Shown: positions 7,638-16,895, counted from the first letter of the stretch. The stretch: DNA of 47,843 nucleotides from Polyangium aurulentum (GCA_945875545.1 CAMCKZ010000014.1:1-47843); one strand, 5' to 3'. Made by a program: numbers and translations. Notes: generated from the sequence alone by a model not told the origin.

Positions 7638-8848
7638 ACGCCCGACGACTCGGTGCGCCGTGCCGGGTCCGCATCTGTACGGGCATCTGTATGGGCATCT
7701 GTGCGGGTATCTGTACGGGCATCTGTACGGGCGTCTGTACGGGAAGCGTTGGTGGGGCCGGCGGACGGACCTGCCGCCCCGAGGGACGCGCGAACGTATT
7801 CCACTATCTTGCCAACGTAAGACGCCAGCGGTGGACACGAAAGATGCGGAGCGCACACCCGCGCGTTTTGGTCGTCGAAAACCGCGTCGCCCACGAGGGC
7901 ATCGAGGAGGGAACGCGGACTGCCGCCGAGGCGTTCAAAACCCGGGGCTCGCACGAGGGCCGTCGCCAGATGAGAAGCGAGGGTGCCTTGATTCACGCGA
8001 CGACCGGCCGCTTGCGCGATGAGTTCAAACACCGCGCGCGAGGGCAGCGGATCGCGATCGACGATGTGCAGCGTCTTGCTTATGGACCCCGTATGCTTAC
8101 CGGCTGCGTATGCGACCTGGGCGACGAAGTCGATGGGGACCAAGTTGAGGCGTGCATCGGAGCGGCCAAAACTCGGCAGGCGAAGCTCCGGGGGTGCGGT
8201 CACAAAGAGGAGGAAAAGTCCAAAGCTCCCGAGGCGGCGATCGATCTCGCCGGTGACGGAATCGCCCACGACGATGGACGGCCGTACGACGGTGATGGGA
8301 AGGGAGCCCATCTGCGCGCGGAGCATTTTTTCGGCCCGGGCGTTGGCCTCCACCAAGCCGTCGCGCAGGTGCTGCCCGACATCCAAGTCGTCTTCGAAAA
8401 ATCGACCGTCGCGATCGCCGTAAACGAGCGCCGTGGAGTGCGCGATCACGCGCGAACGTTTGGCAGTGGCGCGCGCGAGTTCCAAGACTTCGTCGGTGGC
8501 GCGCAACACCTCTTCAACCGCGAGCTTGCGGCCCGCATTGGACGACGCGAGCGCGTGGCAAAGGTGAATACGCGAAGTCTCGGCGGCGAGCGCACGCCAG
8601 CGCTGCCCCGAAAGCCCGAGGTCGATGGATCGCGAGTCGCCCTCGATGACCTCGACGCGCGCAGCTTGGGCCCTGTCGAGGGACTCCATCATGGCGTTCG
8701 TGCCCTCGGCCCGGCCGCGCGGAACCAGAGCAAAAACGCGCGCAGCATCGTCGTCGCGGAGGGCTTGATCAAGAACGGCTCGCGCTTCTTGAGACGGAAA
8801 ACCTGTGATCAAAATCGCGTCGGACGGGGGCTTGGCAGCTCGGGTCAT
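7634..8848 (-). CDS. SDR-like NAD(P)-binding protein with TDAR-repeat tail
   Basis: This 404-residue protein looks like an extended or thioester-reductase-like SDR (NAD_binding_4 type). A Rossmann start DAILITGFPSQEA (about 11-23) is followed by SRVIAHSTALVYGD, ITVVRPSIVVGDSVTGEI and LNLVPIDFVAQVAY, which are typical of that group. The usual YxxxK active-site pair seems absent: the equivalent place reads DGLVEANARAEKML, so it may bind a nucleotide without being a normal dehydrogenase. The C terminus has a charged tail of TDAR-like tetrapeptides encoded by a 12-bp tandem repeat. Start 8848 (MTRAAKPP) overlaps the upstream gene by ATGA and the stop overlaps the DUF4911 start, giving a coupled three-gene operon. 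Substrate is unknown. Confidence 0.7.
   Translation of the reverse strand: MTRAAKPPSDAILITGFPSQEARAVLDQALRDDDAARVFALVPRGRAEGTNAMMESLDRAQAARVEVIEGDSRSIDLGLSGQRWRALAAETSRIHLCHALASSNAGRKLAVEEVLRATDEVLELARATAKRSRVIAHSTALVYGDRDGRFFEDDLDVGQHLRDGLVEANARAEKMLRAQMGSLPITVVRPSIVVGDSVTGEIDRRLGSFGLFLLFVTAPPELRLPSFGRSDARLNLVPIDFVAQVAYAAGKHTGSISKTLHIVDRDPLPSRAVFELIAQAAGRRVNQGTLASHLATALVRAPGFERLGGSPRSLLDALVGDAVFDDQNARVCAPHLSCPPLASYVGKIVEYVRASLGAAGPSAGPTNASRTDARTDARTDTRTDAHTDARTDADPARRTESSGV
7671..7742. repeat. Six 12-bp tandem repeats
   Basis: Six head-to-tail copies of GCATCTGTACGG occupy 7671-7742 with single-base variants (GTAT, GTGC, GTATCT, GCGTCT). On the minus strand they encode RTDARTDARTDTRTDAHTDA at the C terminus of the SDR-like protein. 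As 12 is a multiple of 3, copy-number change would alter tail length without a frameshift. Confidence 0.95.
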
Positions 8849-9807
8849 GGGGCGCAACGTACCCCTTTCGCAAAAGTTTCGCAGCGCTTCAGGCCCACCG
8901 CACCGCAGGGAAAAGAGATCGGCGTCGCGCCGTAGCAGCCCTTGATGATGGCGCCCTCGCACCGAAAGCCATCGACGCCGCACAGGGGCCCAGCGTCGCT
9001 TTTCGGAGGCTTGCACCGCCCGAAGGCGCCGGCGCGTTCCACGCACGTTTGCCCTGCTTTCGCGCAATCAATGCCGACTTCTTTGCCCGCGAAACATCCG
9101 ACCGCGGTGTCGCCGAGGCAGCGATCTTGCTTGCAGACTGCACCTTTCGGAACGCACGCCGCACCCTCCGCGCCCTCTTCGCAAACGAGGTCGAGGACCG
9201 CGCAATCGACGGACACAAGAAAGCCTTTATCGCACCCAACTTTTTTGGACCCGAGGCACTTGGGCTTCGCGCCATCGGCCTCGGTGCAGCGATCCAAGAC
9301 GCAAACGGCCTCGCCATCTCGCACGCGGCAGTGTTCGCCGCCGCGTGGGCAATCGCGAACCGCGAGAACTTTTTCTTTCGCGCAGATGACCGCGCGGCCG
9401 TCGGTGTCGCACATGCCGCTGGACCCGGACTTGCCCCGCCCGACGCACGCTTCGGCCTTGACGCCGCGCAAAAGGCAATCGCGAAGCACGGTGCATGAAG
9501 TGGCGTGAAGCCCGCATTCGCGCACGGAAAGAGGCACCCCCAAAAACGCTGGAGACCCGAGAGCGGGCGCGTAACGCTTCACACAACTCGCGAAATCGTC
9601 GGCGAGAACCGAGGGCGAAACGGGCTGATTGGTGCACCCGGAAAGGAGCGCGCACAGCGAGGTGACGTCATCTAAAACGGGGGGCGAGACGCGATGGATT
9701 TCTGCCTCCGCTTCGGCCTCGGCGGCCGGCGCGGACGATGCGGAGAACGAGAGCGCAAGGGAAACTAACCCCAGCGAAGTCAAAGAAAAAAAACGTCGAC
9801 CCATCAT
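8845..9807 (-). CDS. Secreted Cys-rich protein, function unknown
   Basis: This protein of about 320 residues starts with a signal peptide (MMGRRFFSLTSLGLVSLALS, cleavage likely near SSAPAAEA), followed by an acidic Ala-Glu repeat and many short Cys pairs such as GSKKVGCDKGFLVSVDC and AGKEVGIDCAKAGQTC. The spaced cysteines suggest disulfide-bonded, EGF-like mini-modules at the cell surface. Two adjacent ATGs (9807, 9804) are possible starts; a weak CTGGA ribosome site precedes them. I do not recognise a named family. It heads the operon: its stop overlaps the SDR-like gene start by ATGA. Confidence 0.65.
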   Translation of the reverse strand: MMGRRFFSLTSLGLVSLALSFSASSAPAAEAEAEAEIHRVSPPVLDDVTSLCALLSGCTNQPVSPSVLADDFASCVKRYAPALGSPAFLGVPLSVRECGLHATSCTVLRDCLLRGVKAEACVGRGKSGSSGMCDTDGRAVICAKEKVLAVRDCPRGGEHCRVRDGEAVCVLDRCTEADGAKPKCLGSKKVGCDKGFLVSVDCAVLDLVCEEGAEGAACVPKGAVCKQDRCLGDTAVGCFAGKEVGIDCAKAGQTCVERAGAFGRCKPPKSDAGPLCGVDGFRCEGAIIKGCYGATPISFPCGAVGLKRCETFAKGVRCAP

Positions 9808-9973
9808 GAAAATCCAGTGGCAAGGCCAATGCATGAGAGAGGCAATCCGTCTCATTCCCACGCGGCAGATTATCTCAACTTAAGCACGGATGGCCAATTC
9901 CTGCGAGTCAAAGCCTGCTATCGGGCTGAGGGGAAATTCGCGCCTCGGGAAGGCCGCACCAGGAGCCGCTCTC

Positions 9974-10531
9974 ATGATCGACGACGTTCTCAAAGACCTG
10001 CAGTCAAGCACTGCAAAAGCCCACGAAGCGTGCAAACGAGACTTGACGAAATTGCGCGCGGGTCGCGCAAGCGCGGACATGATTGCGGGTGTGCGCGTCG
10101 ACTATTACGGAACCCCCACGCCCCTCACCCAGATGGCGAACATCTCCGTTCCCGAGCCGCGCATGCTCACGGCAAAACCCTGGGACAAGGGCGTGCTGAA
10201 AGCCGTCGAAAAAGCCATCCGCGAGGCTGGATTGGGGCTGAATCCCTCGATCGACGGCGACCTCGTGCGCATTCCGATTCCGGCGCTCACCGAAGATCGT
10301 CGCAAAGAATTCGTGAAGATCGCGCGAAAACACGGCGAAGAATGCAAGGTCGTGATCCGCAAGGCCCGCCACGATGCCATCGACATGCTCGCAGAGATCA
10401 AGGACGGCGGCGGCGCAAGTGAAGACGAAGTCGACCGTGGGAAAAAGAAGGTCGAAGATTTGGTTAGCGAGGGTGTGAAACACGTGGATACCCTTGTAAC
10501 TGCTAAGGAAAAAGATATCCTCGACATCTAG
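9974..10531 (+). CDS. frr: Ribosome recycling factor
   Basis: This 185-residue cytosolic factor splits post-termination ribosomes together with EF-G. The sequence is a full-length RRF: LTKLRAGRASADMIAGVRVDYYG near the N terminus, PLTQMANISVPEPRML, and the C-terminal helical segment VEDLVSEGVKHVDTLVTAKE. The ATG at 9974 (MIDDV) is chosen because of the AGGAG at 9961 and because family similarity starts there; an in-frame upstream ATG at 9890 lacks support. The usual neighbours (tsf, pyrH) are not in the window. Four GCCCA repeats follow at 10551-10570. Confidence 0.97.
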   Translation: MIDDVLKDLQSSTAKAHEACKRDLTKLRAGRASADMIAGVRVDYYGTPTPLTQMANISVPEPRMLTAKPWDKGVLKAVEKAIREAGLGLNPSIDGDLVRIPIPALTEDRRKEFVKIARKHGEECKVVIRKARHDAIDMLAEIKDGGGASEDEVDRGKKKVEDLVSEGVKHVDTLVTAKEKDILDI

Positions 10532-10550
10532 GCAGCCCGCGTTCACGAGC

Positions 10551-10575
10551 GCCCAGCCCAGCCCAGCCCAGCCCC
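10551..10575. repeat. GCCCA tandem repeat
   Basis: Four copies of GCCCA (10551-10570) followed by GCCCC lie in the 178-bp gap between frr and the phosphatase gene. This is probably a slippage repeat. No terminator or clear promoter was found around it. Confidence 0.8.
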
Positions 10576-10709
10576 TTGAGCCATCGATCGCGCGGCCTTT
10601 TAGCACACTTCTTGACTCGCCCCGCCCACGATGAAACGGTGCAAGTGAACTCTCTTCTCGGCCGCTTTCGCCACCCCCACGAAAGCGCCTTTTCAAGGAA
10701 AACTCCACG

Positions 10710-11483
10710 ATGCGAGCCATGCGAGCTATAGCACACGGCTTGACCGATGTCGGTCGTCAGCGCGAGCACAACGAAGACGCCTTCGTGTGCCGCGAAACCG
10801 ATGGGCTCTATGTCGTATGCGACGGCATGGGTGGGCACCGCGCCGGCGACGTCGCGTCGAAGATTGGAACCGAGGCCGTCTCCTCGTTTTTCCAACACGC
10901 CGCGAACGAAGAACTGACGTGGCCGTTCCACTTCGACACCAACATCACGGGCGAAGAGAATCGCCTCTTGACAGGTGTGCGTTTGGCCAATCGCCAGATC
11001 TACGAGCGCAGCTTGAGGTCCCGAGACTGCCACGGCATGGGCACCACGCTCGTTGCCGCGCTCTTCAGCCCGGATCGTGGTCGCATGTTTCTCGCGCACG
11101 TCGGCGACTCACGTTGTTACCGCGTTCGTGGCGGCGAGAGCACGCTGCTCACGCGTGATCATTCGCTGGTAAACGACTACCTCCTCGCGATGCCAGACCT
11201 CTCCGACGAGCAGAAGGCCGAGCTTCCAAAAAACGTCATTACGCGCGCCCTCGGCATGCAAGAAAGCGTCGTCATCGACCTCGGCCACGACGCCTCACAG
11301 GTCGGCGACTGGTACATTCTTTGCTCCGATGGCCTGTCCGGCATGCTCCTCGACGCCGACATTGGGCGCATTGTTGAGGCCTCCGCCACGCCCGAACTCG
11401 CGTGCCGAAACCTCATCGACCGCGCCAATCACAACGGCGGCGACGACAACATCACGGCGATCGCGGTGCTCATTCAAGAGTGA
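10710..11483 (+). CDS. PP2C-type Ser/Thr protein phosphatase
   Basis: This 257-residue soluble phosphatase belongs to the bacterial PPM/Stp family, which removes phosphate from Ser/Thr and opposes Hanks-type kinases. All metal-binding motifs are present: REHNEDAF, VCDGMGGHRAGDVAS, GMGTTLVAALF, HVGDSRCYRV, LTRDHSLV, LCSDGLSGML and GGDDNITAIAV. Start 10710 has an AGGA 11-14 bp upstream; a second ATG lies three codons in. It stands alone on its strand; a kinase gene occurs about 18 kb away and is not linked. Confidence 0.93.
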   Translation: MRAMRAIAHGLTDVGRQREHNEDAFVCRETDGLYVVCDGMGGHRAGDVASKIGTEAVSSFFQHAANEELTWPFHFDTNITGEENRLLTGVRLANRQIYERSLRSRDCHGMGTTLVAALFSPDRGRMFLAHVGDSRCYRVRGGESTLLTRDHSLVNDYLLAMPDLSDEQKAELPKNVITRALGMQESVVIDLGHDASQVGDWYILCSDGLSGMLLDADIGRIVEASATPELACRNLIDRANHNGGDDNITAIAVLIQE

Positions 11484-11555
11484 CACCTCACCCTCGAGTG
11501 CCGAAGCATTCCAGCGTGGCGAGTCATTCAAGCGTGACGAAATAGCGTCGCTTGG

Positions 11556-11963
11556 TCACGCGCGCAGCCGTTCTTCGACCTTGCGTAGAACGGCATTGTC
11601 CGCTGGCGGAAACGTCAACGACGTGAGTTCGGTCGCGCGAAACCACTTGACTTCCGCGACGTCGATGGCCTGCGGCTCTTCGTTTTCGTCGATGCGAAAC
11701 GCTTCGAAAAAAAGAAGAATTACGGCCTTCTTCGCATCTTCGTATTGGTGAAACGTCACGTCGACGATTTCGCCGACGCGCACGCGAAGGCCAACTTCTT
11801 CCATCAGTTCGCGAACCACCGTCTGGCGTGGGTCTTCGCCGGGCTCGACTTTTCCCCCTGGAAATTCCCACATTCCGCCCAAGTGCGCATTGCCGCGCCG
11901 CCGGTCGAGCAGCACCCTCTTTTCTTCGATGACCACGCCCGCGGCCACAAGCACTGTCTGCAT
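11556..11963 (-). CDS. MutT-like Nudix hydrolase
   Basis: This 135-residue Nudix enzyme is probably an 8-oxo-dGTP pyrophosphohydrolase that cleans the nucleotide pool. The Nudix box GxxxxxGExxxxxxxRELxEExG is complete (GGKVEPGEDPRQTVVRELME, then EVG), preceded by the MutT-like GGMWEFPGGK. The C-terminal part VAEVKWFRATEL is also typical. The start at 11963 (MQTVLVAAG) has a GGAGAAG ribosome site; longer in-frame readings extend into the upstream region of the divergent HEAT gene and lack similarity. Convergent with the PP2C gene, 72 bp away. Confidence 0.9.
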   Translation of the reverse strand: MQTVLVAAGVVIEEKRVLLDRRRGNAHLGGMWEFPGGKVEPGEDPRQTVVRELMEEVGLRVRVGEIVDVTFHQYEDAKKAVILLFFEAFRIDENEEPQAIDVAEVKWFRATELTSLTFPPADNAVLRKVEERLRA

Positions 11964-12069
11964 AAACTTCTCCACGTCCCCAATCCCTAACACCGCTGAG
12001 CCATCATCTCCCCGTTTTTTGCGGACTTGCGACGTCATCTTGGCTACTTCGCTCGACCGAGGAGCCTCC

Positions 12070-14649
12070 ATGAGCACGACGATCGCTGACCGGCCAGTAC
12101 ACTCTTTTGCTACCCCTTTGCAGGCGGGCGCGGCGCTCGATTCGACTTCCGGCGGCGGCGGTTCCGGGGGAGTCGGCGGCGACGACGAGTTTCGCCCCAA
12201 GAGAAGTCCGCTGGCCATTTTTGCAGGAATTGCCCTGGTGATGGGTGCGGGTTTCGGGCTCTACAAGGCGGCAAAGTCGGACCACGATAAGATTACACCG
12301 GAACAATCCGCTGTAATCCGTAAAACACTCCAGGCACAGCCGAAGGCTACTCAGCTTCCCGAGTGGCGCAAGTACGCCGCACAAGACGACGCTCCGCTGC
12401 TTCAACAAGAAGCATTCGCGCAGCTCGCTTGGGTGAAAGATTCGGAAGGCCTCGACCTCATCGTTCGCGGGCTCGCGAATGTCGACCACCGCATTCGGAG
12501 CCGCGCCGCCCAGGCCCTGCTCGAGTATGGCCGCGACGCCGAGGGCAAGGTGAAGGCGCCTCTGCTCAAGGCGCTCGCCGACGCGGACGATTCGGATAAG
12601 CCGCAAATTACCTGGGCTTTGGCGACCATCGGTGCAGAAGAAGCTTTCGACACGACGCTGACGGAATACCGCGCCGGTCACCTCGGGAGGCTCCAGCGAT
12701 TGAACGAGAGCCCGGCCTTCGACACCGACGTGCTGTCGTCGATGGTGGGCATCGATAAACTCGCCACGCAAGCGGGCGACGCCAACGAATCGGTACGCCA
12801 ACTGGTTGCCACCGTGCTGTCGCGCACGGGCGACGCCAAGTGGACGGAAGTCCTTATCCAGCTCGTCGCCGACAAGAGCGTTGACGTGGCGCGTGAGGCC
12901 GCCGTTGGCCTCGGCAAGATTGGCACCGATGCGGCGACCAAACCCCTCGTGGCGGCCCTCGCCAAGGCCGACAAAGCGTCGCGTGCCAAGTTCCTCGAAG
13001 CGCTGCGCGACGGCATCGGAACGCCGGGCCTCGTGCTCGCCCTCTCGACGGTGTCAAAAGACACCGCGGACCGAGAGAAATTCCAGACAAAGCAGCTTTT
13101 CGACATGATGAAAGAGCTCGAGGATCCGCGCGCCGGATCAAGCCTCGAGTCCATCGCGAATGCGGCCGATCGCCCCCATTGGCGCGTCGAGGCGGCCCTT
13201 CGCATGGCGGCCGTCGGCGACCTGCGCGCGCTGCCCACTTTGGCGTGGCGACTCACGAAAGAGCCCAAAGAACTTTACGACGCCAAGCAGGATCCCGAGT
13301 ACCTCCGGGACGACAACGAGCGCGTGTATTCTGCACGTATGATTGCGGACCTCGCCGTCCTTTACCCGGACCAGGTTCAAGACATTCGCGCGAAGACCGA
13401 ACGGGCAGTGGTGCAGTGGGCAACCGATTTGCCACAGCCTCACGCGAATGCACTTCGCGCGCTGGCGGCTATGGGTTCCAAAGAAGGATTTGAAAAGATC
13501 AAGGCCTGGGCAGACCCGCCTGGAGCCCTCCCAAAGCCTGGATTTACAGGGCAAATGCCTGACAACTTCAGTACCGCGCAATCGGCGCTGCGTTACGCGG
13601 GCTGGGGCAGAGAAAGCGACAACAGCTTTGCCCTTCTCACGAAGCAACTCGGGCGAAAAACCCCAACCCTCGACATCACGATGGAGGCCCTTCAGCAGGG
13701 CGGCATCGCGATTCTTGGCATGACCCTGCGCGCGCTCGAAGTGGGCGCTTGTCAAGGATTTGCCGAGCTCCAAGATGCGCGCGCCGTTGGACCGTTGAAA
13801 AGTTTCATCACGGACACGGCCGAAAATGAGCAATCGCGCCTCGAAGGCGGGGCCGCGCTGGGATGGATCATGAGCGACGCGGAGGCCGATAAGATTGTCG
13901 ACGACGTGCTCGCCCTCAAGAAACCCGACGCACGAAAAATCGTCGTGCGCACGTCTCTTTTGGAGGCCCTGCTTCGCCACGGGTCCGTGCATTCTGCAAG
14001 TAAATTGCTGGAGCTCTTGGACCCCAGCGTCGACCTCGCGGTTCGGCACAACGTCGCCCGCGTTCTCGGTGCCGGCGGCCTCGACCCAAGCCTCGTTCCC
14101 CTGCTGCTCGAAAAGGCCAAGGTCCCCGATCTGCGAGGAAGTGCAGTACTCGCGCTGCTTCTTGGCGGCACCGAAGACGACGCCCAGCGCGCGATCGCCA
14201 TCCTAAACGACGGCCGACCGGAAGAACTCGAAGACCTAAAAACGGCGTACGAGGCAAGCTTCAGTTTTTGGACGAGCCGCAACTACGACCACGGCGACGT
14301 CGCTCGCTGGACGCGCAACGCGGAAGCCGCAACGCAAGTGCGCCTCTTCGGCATGTACGCCGAGTGGCCGCGGTCGCTCCTGAGTCATTCGCTCGCGGGC
14401 CTGGAGTTCGACAACGGCCCGCATTCGCTCACCCGCGTGCAGCTTCGCGTGCGCCTCATGCGAGACGCCAAAAGCGCCGACGCCACGAAGCGCGCAAACG
14501 CCCTCTCCATCCTTCAATTCACCAAAGAGCGCGGTGTTCTTCTCGCGCTCCGGAACGAGCCCGAACCCCTTGGCAGCCAAGCGCGCGCCACGTATTTTCG
14601 CGTGATGAATCCGCGCCTCGGCGTTGAGGCGTTGCCCGCCAACCAGTGA
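12070..14649 (+). CDS. Membrane-anchored HEAT-repeat protein
   Basis: This 859-residue protein has a short Gly/Ser-rich N terminus, one membrane segment (about residues 48-70, LAIFAGIALVMGAGFGLYKA) and a long alpha-solenoid. PBS-lyase-type HEAT repeats are evident, for example DSEGLDLIVRGLANVDHRIR with RAAQALLEYG, and KSVDVAREAAVGLGKIGTDA. It probably acts as a protein-binding scaffold outside or at the inner membrane; no catalytic motif is visible. The ATG at 12070 follows a perfect AGGAG. Start is divergent from the Nudix gene with about 106 bp between. The Fe-S oxidoreductase gene follows after 77 bp, so co-transcription is possible. Confidence 0.8.
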   Translation: MSTTIADRPVHSFATPLQAGAALDSTSGGGGSGGVGGDDEFRPKRSPLAIFAGIALVMGAGFGLYKAAKSDHDKITPEQSAVIRKTLQAQPKATQLPEWRKYAAQDDAPLLQQEAFAQLAWVKDSEGLDLIVRGLANVDHRIRSRAAQALLEYGRDAEGKVKAPLLKALADADDSDKPQITWALATIGAEEAFDTTLTEYRAGHLGRLQRLNESPAFDTDVLSSMVGIDKLATQAGDANESVRQLVATVLSRTGDAKWTEVLIQLVADKSVDVAREAAVGLGKIGTDAATKPLVAALAKADKASRAKFLEALRDGIGTPGLVLALSTVSKDTADREKFQTKQLFDMMKELEDPRAGSSLESIANAADRPHWRVEAALRMAAVGDLRALPTLAWRLTKEPKELYDAKQDPEYLRDDNERVYSARMIADLAVLYPDQVQDIRAKTERAVVQWATDLPQPHANALRALAAMGSKEGFEKIKAWADPPGALPKPGFTGQMPDNFSTAQSALRYAGWGRESDNSFALLTKQLGRKTPTLDITMEALQQGGIAILGMTLRALEVGACQGFAELQDARAVGPLKSFITDTAENEQSRLEGGAALGWIMSDAEADKIVDDVLALKKPDARKIVVRTSLLEALLRHGSVHSASKLLELLDPSVDLAVRHNVARVLGAGGLDPSLVPLLLEKAKVPDLRGSAVLALLLGGTEDDAQRAIAILNDGRPEELEDLKTAYEASFSFWTSRNYDHGDVARWTRNAEAATQVRLFGMYAEWPRSLLSHSLAGLEFDNGPHSLTRVQLRVRLMRDAKSADATKRANALSILQFTKERGVLLALRNEPEPLGSQARATYFRVMNPRLGVEALPANQ

Positions 14650-14726
14650 TAGGCTGCCACGATTTTCCCAATACACTCAAGGCTTTGCTCCGCTTCTGAG
14701 CCCACGCCCTACCGGACCGATAAAAA

Positions 14727-16895
14727 ATGAATCCGATTTTGATGTCCCTCATTTTCGCAGTCACGCTCGGTACTTTTGCGGTCGTCGCGAAAAAGCGTTT
14801 TGCTCTCCTCGCAACGGGGCGTGCGGTCGATCGCTTTGATCGCATACCTGACCGCATTAAGAGCGTTATTACGTATGCGTTTTACCAAAAGAAGATGGGG
14901 TATTACGAGCCCGTTGGTACCGCGCACAAGTTCATCTTCATCGGCTTCGTCGTCCTGCTTTTGCGAAGCATTATTCTCTGGGGCCGCGCTTTTTCACCCA
15001 CATTCAACGCCTTCATTTTCGGCCCAGACACGCTGCTGGGTCAGGGCTATGAACTCATCAAAGATGTGGTCGCCACCCTGGTGGTTCTCGGGGTTTCCGT
15101 CTTCGTTTACTACCGCACCGTGAAGCCTCAGAAGCGCATGACGCTGTCGACGGAGGGCCTCGTCATTCTGGGCATCATCGCGACGATGATGCTTTCGGAC
15201 ATGCTCTACGACGGCGCAGGCATGGAGCTTTCATGGCGCTTTCGGAGCGCCGGCCCCGAGGGAATTATCGGCAAGCTCATCGCGCCTTTTGGCACGGCGC
15301 ACGAGGGGTTCACCTTCGGTGCGCCCGCGGGCTCCCTTTTCCGCATGCTCGTTCGGGGCACCACCGACGACACCCTCGCGTGCCTCGCGCAGGCGGGTTT
15401 TTGGACGCACGCCACGTTGGTGCTCGTGTTCTTGAACATTCTTCCTTTTTCAAAACACTTTCACATCCTCACGGCGGTTCCGAACGTCTTTTTCCGCGAT
15501 CTTGAGCCCATGGGTCGCTTGAGGCCTCTCGCCGAGAACGCCGAAAAATTGATGGAACTTGTGGGCGCCGTCTCGGAGCTCGAAGACCCGACGAAGGCCC
15601 CCGTGGGGGTCGCGCGCATCGAGCACTTCAGCTGGAAGTCGATTCTTGATTTCTACACCTGCACCGAGTGCGGGCGCTGCAGCGACAACTGCCCCGCGCA
15701 CACGACGGGCAAGGTTCTCTCGCCCAAGCACTTGATGCTCGCCCTTCGCGACCACCTTTACACGCGGCAAGACGACCTCATCGGCGCGCCCACCGCGGTG
15801 CCTGCTGAGGGTATTCCCGCGGATGCGAATCCCATAGCGGTCGGTCTGGGCTCCATCTTGATCGCCCCCGACATGCTGCACCCAGACGTTCTCTGGGGCT
15901 GCACCACGTGCCGAGCCTGCGAAGAACAGTGCCCCGTCATGATCTCGTACGTCGACAAGATCGTCGATCTACGCCGCAACCTCGTCATGGTTCGCGGCGA
16001 GTTTCCACACACCCTCGCCAAGCCCTTCGAGGCGATGGAAGTGAATGGAAATCCATGGAATCTCTCGCGCAGCGATCGAGGCGCGTGGTCCGACGGCCTC
16101 AACATCAAGATGATGGCCGAGAACCCCAAGGCCGAAGTTTTGTTCTGGGTTGGCTGCGCGGCTTCGTACGACGATCGCGCAAAAAAGATCGCGCGGTCCA
16201 CGGCGAAACTGTTGCAGACTGCAGGCATCGATTTTGCCATTCTTGGGCAAGAGGAGTCGTGCACGGGCGACCCCGCGCGGCGTGCGGGCAACGAGTTTCT
16301 CTTCGCTACGCTGGCCGAATCCAATGCGGCGACCCTCAACGGCTACAAGGAGCAGGGCGGCATTCGCACCATCATCACCGCGTGCCCCCATTGTTTCAAC
16401 ACGCTCAAGAACGAATACCCGGACTTCGGCGCGAAGTTTGAGGTGGTTCATCACGCCGACTATTTGCTCGGGCTCGTGGCGCAGAAAAAGCTCACGCCGG
16501 TCAACGCCGTGAAGGGCAAAGTCGCGTACCACGACAGCTGTTACCTCGGCCGCTACAACGACATTTACGAATCGCCGCGCAAGATTCTTGGCGCCATTCC
16601 GGGCCTTGAATTGGTGGAAGCCGAGGCCTCAAAAAACAAGGGGCTTTGCTGCGGGGCCGGCGGCGGGCAGATGTGGATGGAGGAGCAAAACACGAACCGG
16701 GTGAACGTCAAGCGCACCCTTCAATTGCTCAATACCGGGGCAACCACCATCGCCACCGCCTGCCCATTTTGCATGACCATGCTCACCGACGGCCTCAAAA
16801 GCCAAGACAAGCAAGACGAGATCAAGCAACTCGATATCGCCGAACTACTCGATCAATCCTGCGCCGTTAGCCTCCCGGCGAAGGCCGCGGAGTAG
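14727..16895 (+). CDS. Membrane (Fe-S) oxidoreductase, heterodisulfide-reductase-like
   Basis: This 722-residue protein has an N-terminal block of about five or six membrane helices resembling a NarI-like cytochrome b subunit, two ferredoxin-type 4Fe-4S motifs (CTECGRCSDNCPA from residue 312 and CTTCRACEEQCPV from residue 392) and two CCG domains (VGCAASYDDRAKKIARS, EESCTGDP; HDSCYLGRYN, CCGAGGGQMWMEE near 641). This architecture is known for proteins that pass electrons between quinone and soluble partners, for instance ETF-linked FadF-type reductases in fatty acid oxidation. No ETF or acyl-CoA dehydrogenase gene is in the window, so the partner is unknown. All cluster cysteines appear intact. 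Confidence 0.88.
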   Translation: MNPILMSLIFAVTLGTFAVVAKKRFALLATGRAVDRFDRIPDRIKSVITYAFYQKKMGYYEPVGTAHKFIFIGFVVLLLRSIILWGRAFSPTFNAFIFGPDTLLGQGYELIKDVVATLVVLGVSVFVYYRTVKPQKRMTLSTEGLVILGIIATMMLSDMLYDGAGMELSWRFRSAGPEGIIGKLIAPFGTAHEGFTFGAPAGSLFRMLVRGTTDDTLACLAQAGFWTHATLVLVFLNILPFSKHFHILTAVPNVFFRDLEPMGRLRPLAENAEKLMELVGAVSELEDPTKAPVGVARIEHFSWKSILDFYTCTECGRCSDNCPAHTTGKVLSPKHLMLALRDHLYTRQDDLIGAPTAVPAEGIPADANPIAVGLGSILIAPDMLHPDVLWGCTTCRACEEQCPVMISYVDKIVDLRRNLVMVRGEFPHTLAKPFEAMEVNGNPWNLSRSDRGAWSDGLNIKMMAENPKAEVLFWVGCAASYDDRAKKIARSTAKLLQTAGIDFAILGQEESCTGDPARRAGNEFLFATLAESNAATLNGYKEQGGIRTIITACPHCFNTLKNEYPDFGAKFEVVHHADYLLGLVAQKKLTPVNAVKGKVAYHDSCYLGRYNDIYESPRKILGAIPGLELVEAEASKNKGLCCGAGGGQMWMEEQNTNRVNVKRTLQLLNTGATTIATACPFCMTMLTDGLKSQDKQDEIKQLDIAELLDQSCAVSLPAKAAE

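Noticed and set aside
7671-7742. CRISPR array
   Set aside because: The 12-bp units are contiguous with no spacers and are coding.
7350-7856. 168-residue minus-strand frame containing PYRC repeats
   Set aside because: Its first 73 residues are the off-frame reading of the 12-bp repeat inside the SDR-like gene; the DUF4911 start at 7637 has the ATGA overlap.
7691-8935. 414-residue plus-strand frame
   Set aside because: Antisense shadow of the SDR-like gene; no family pattern and no start context.
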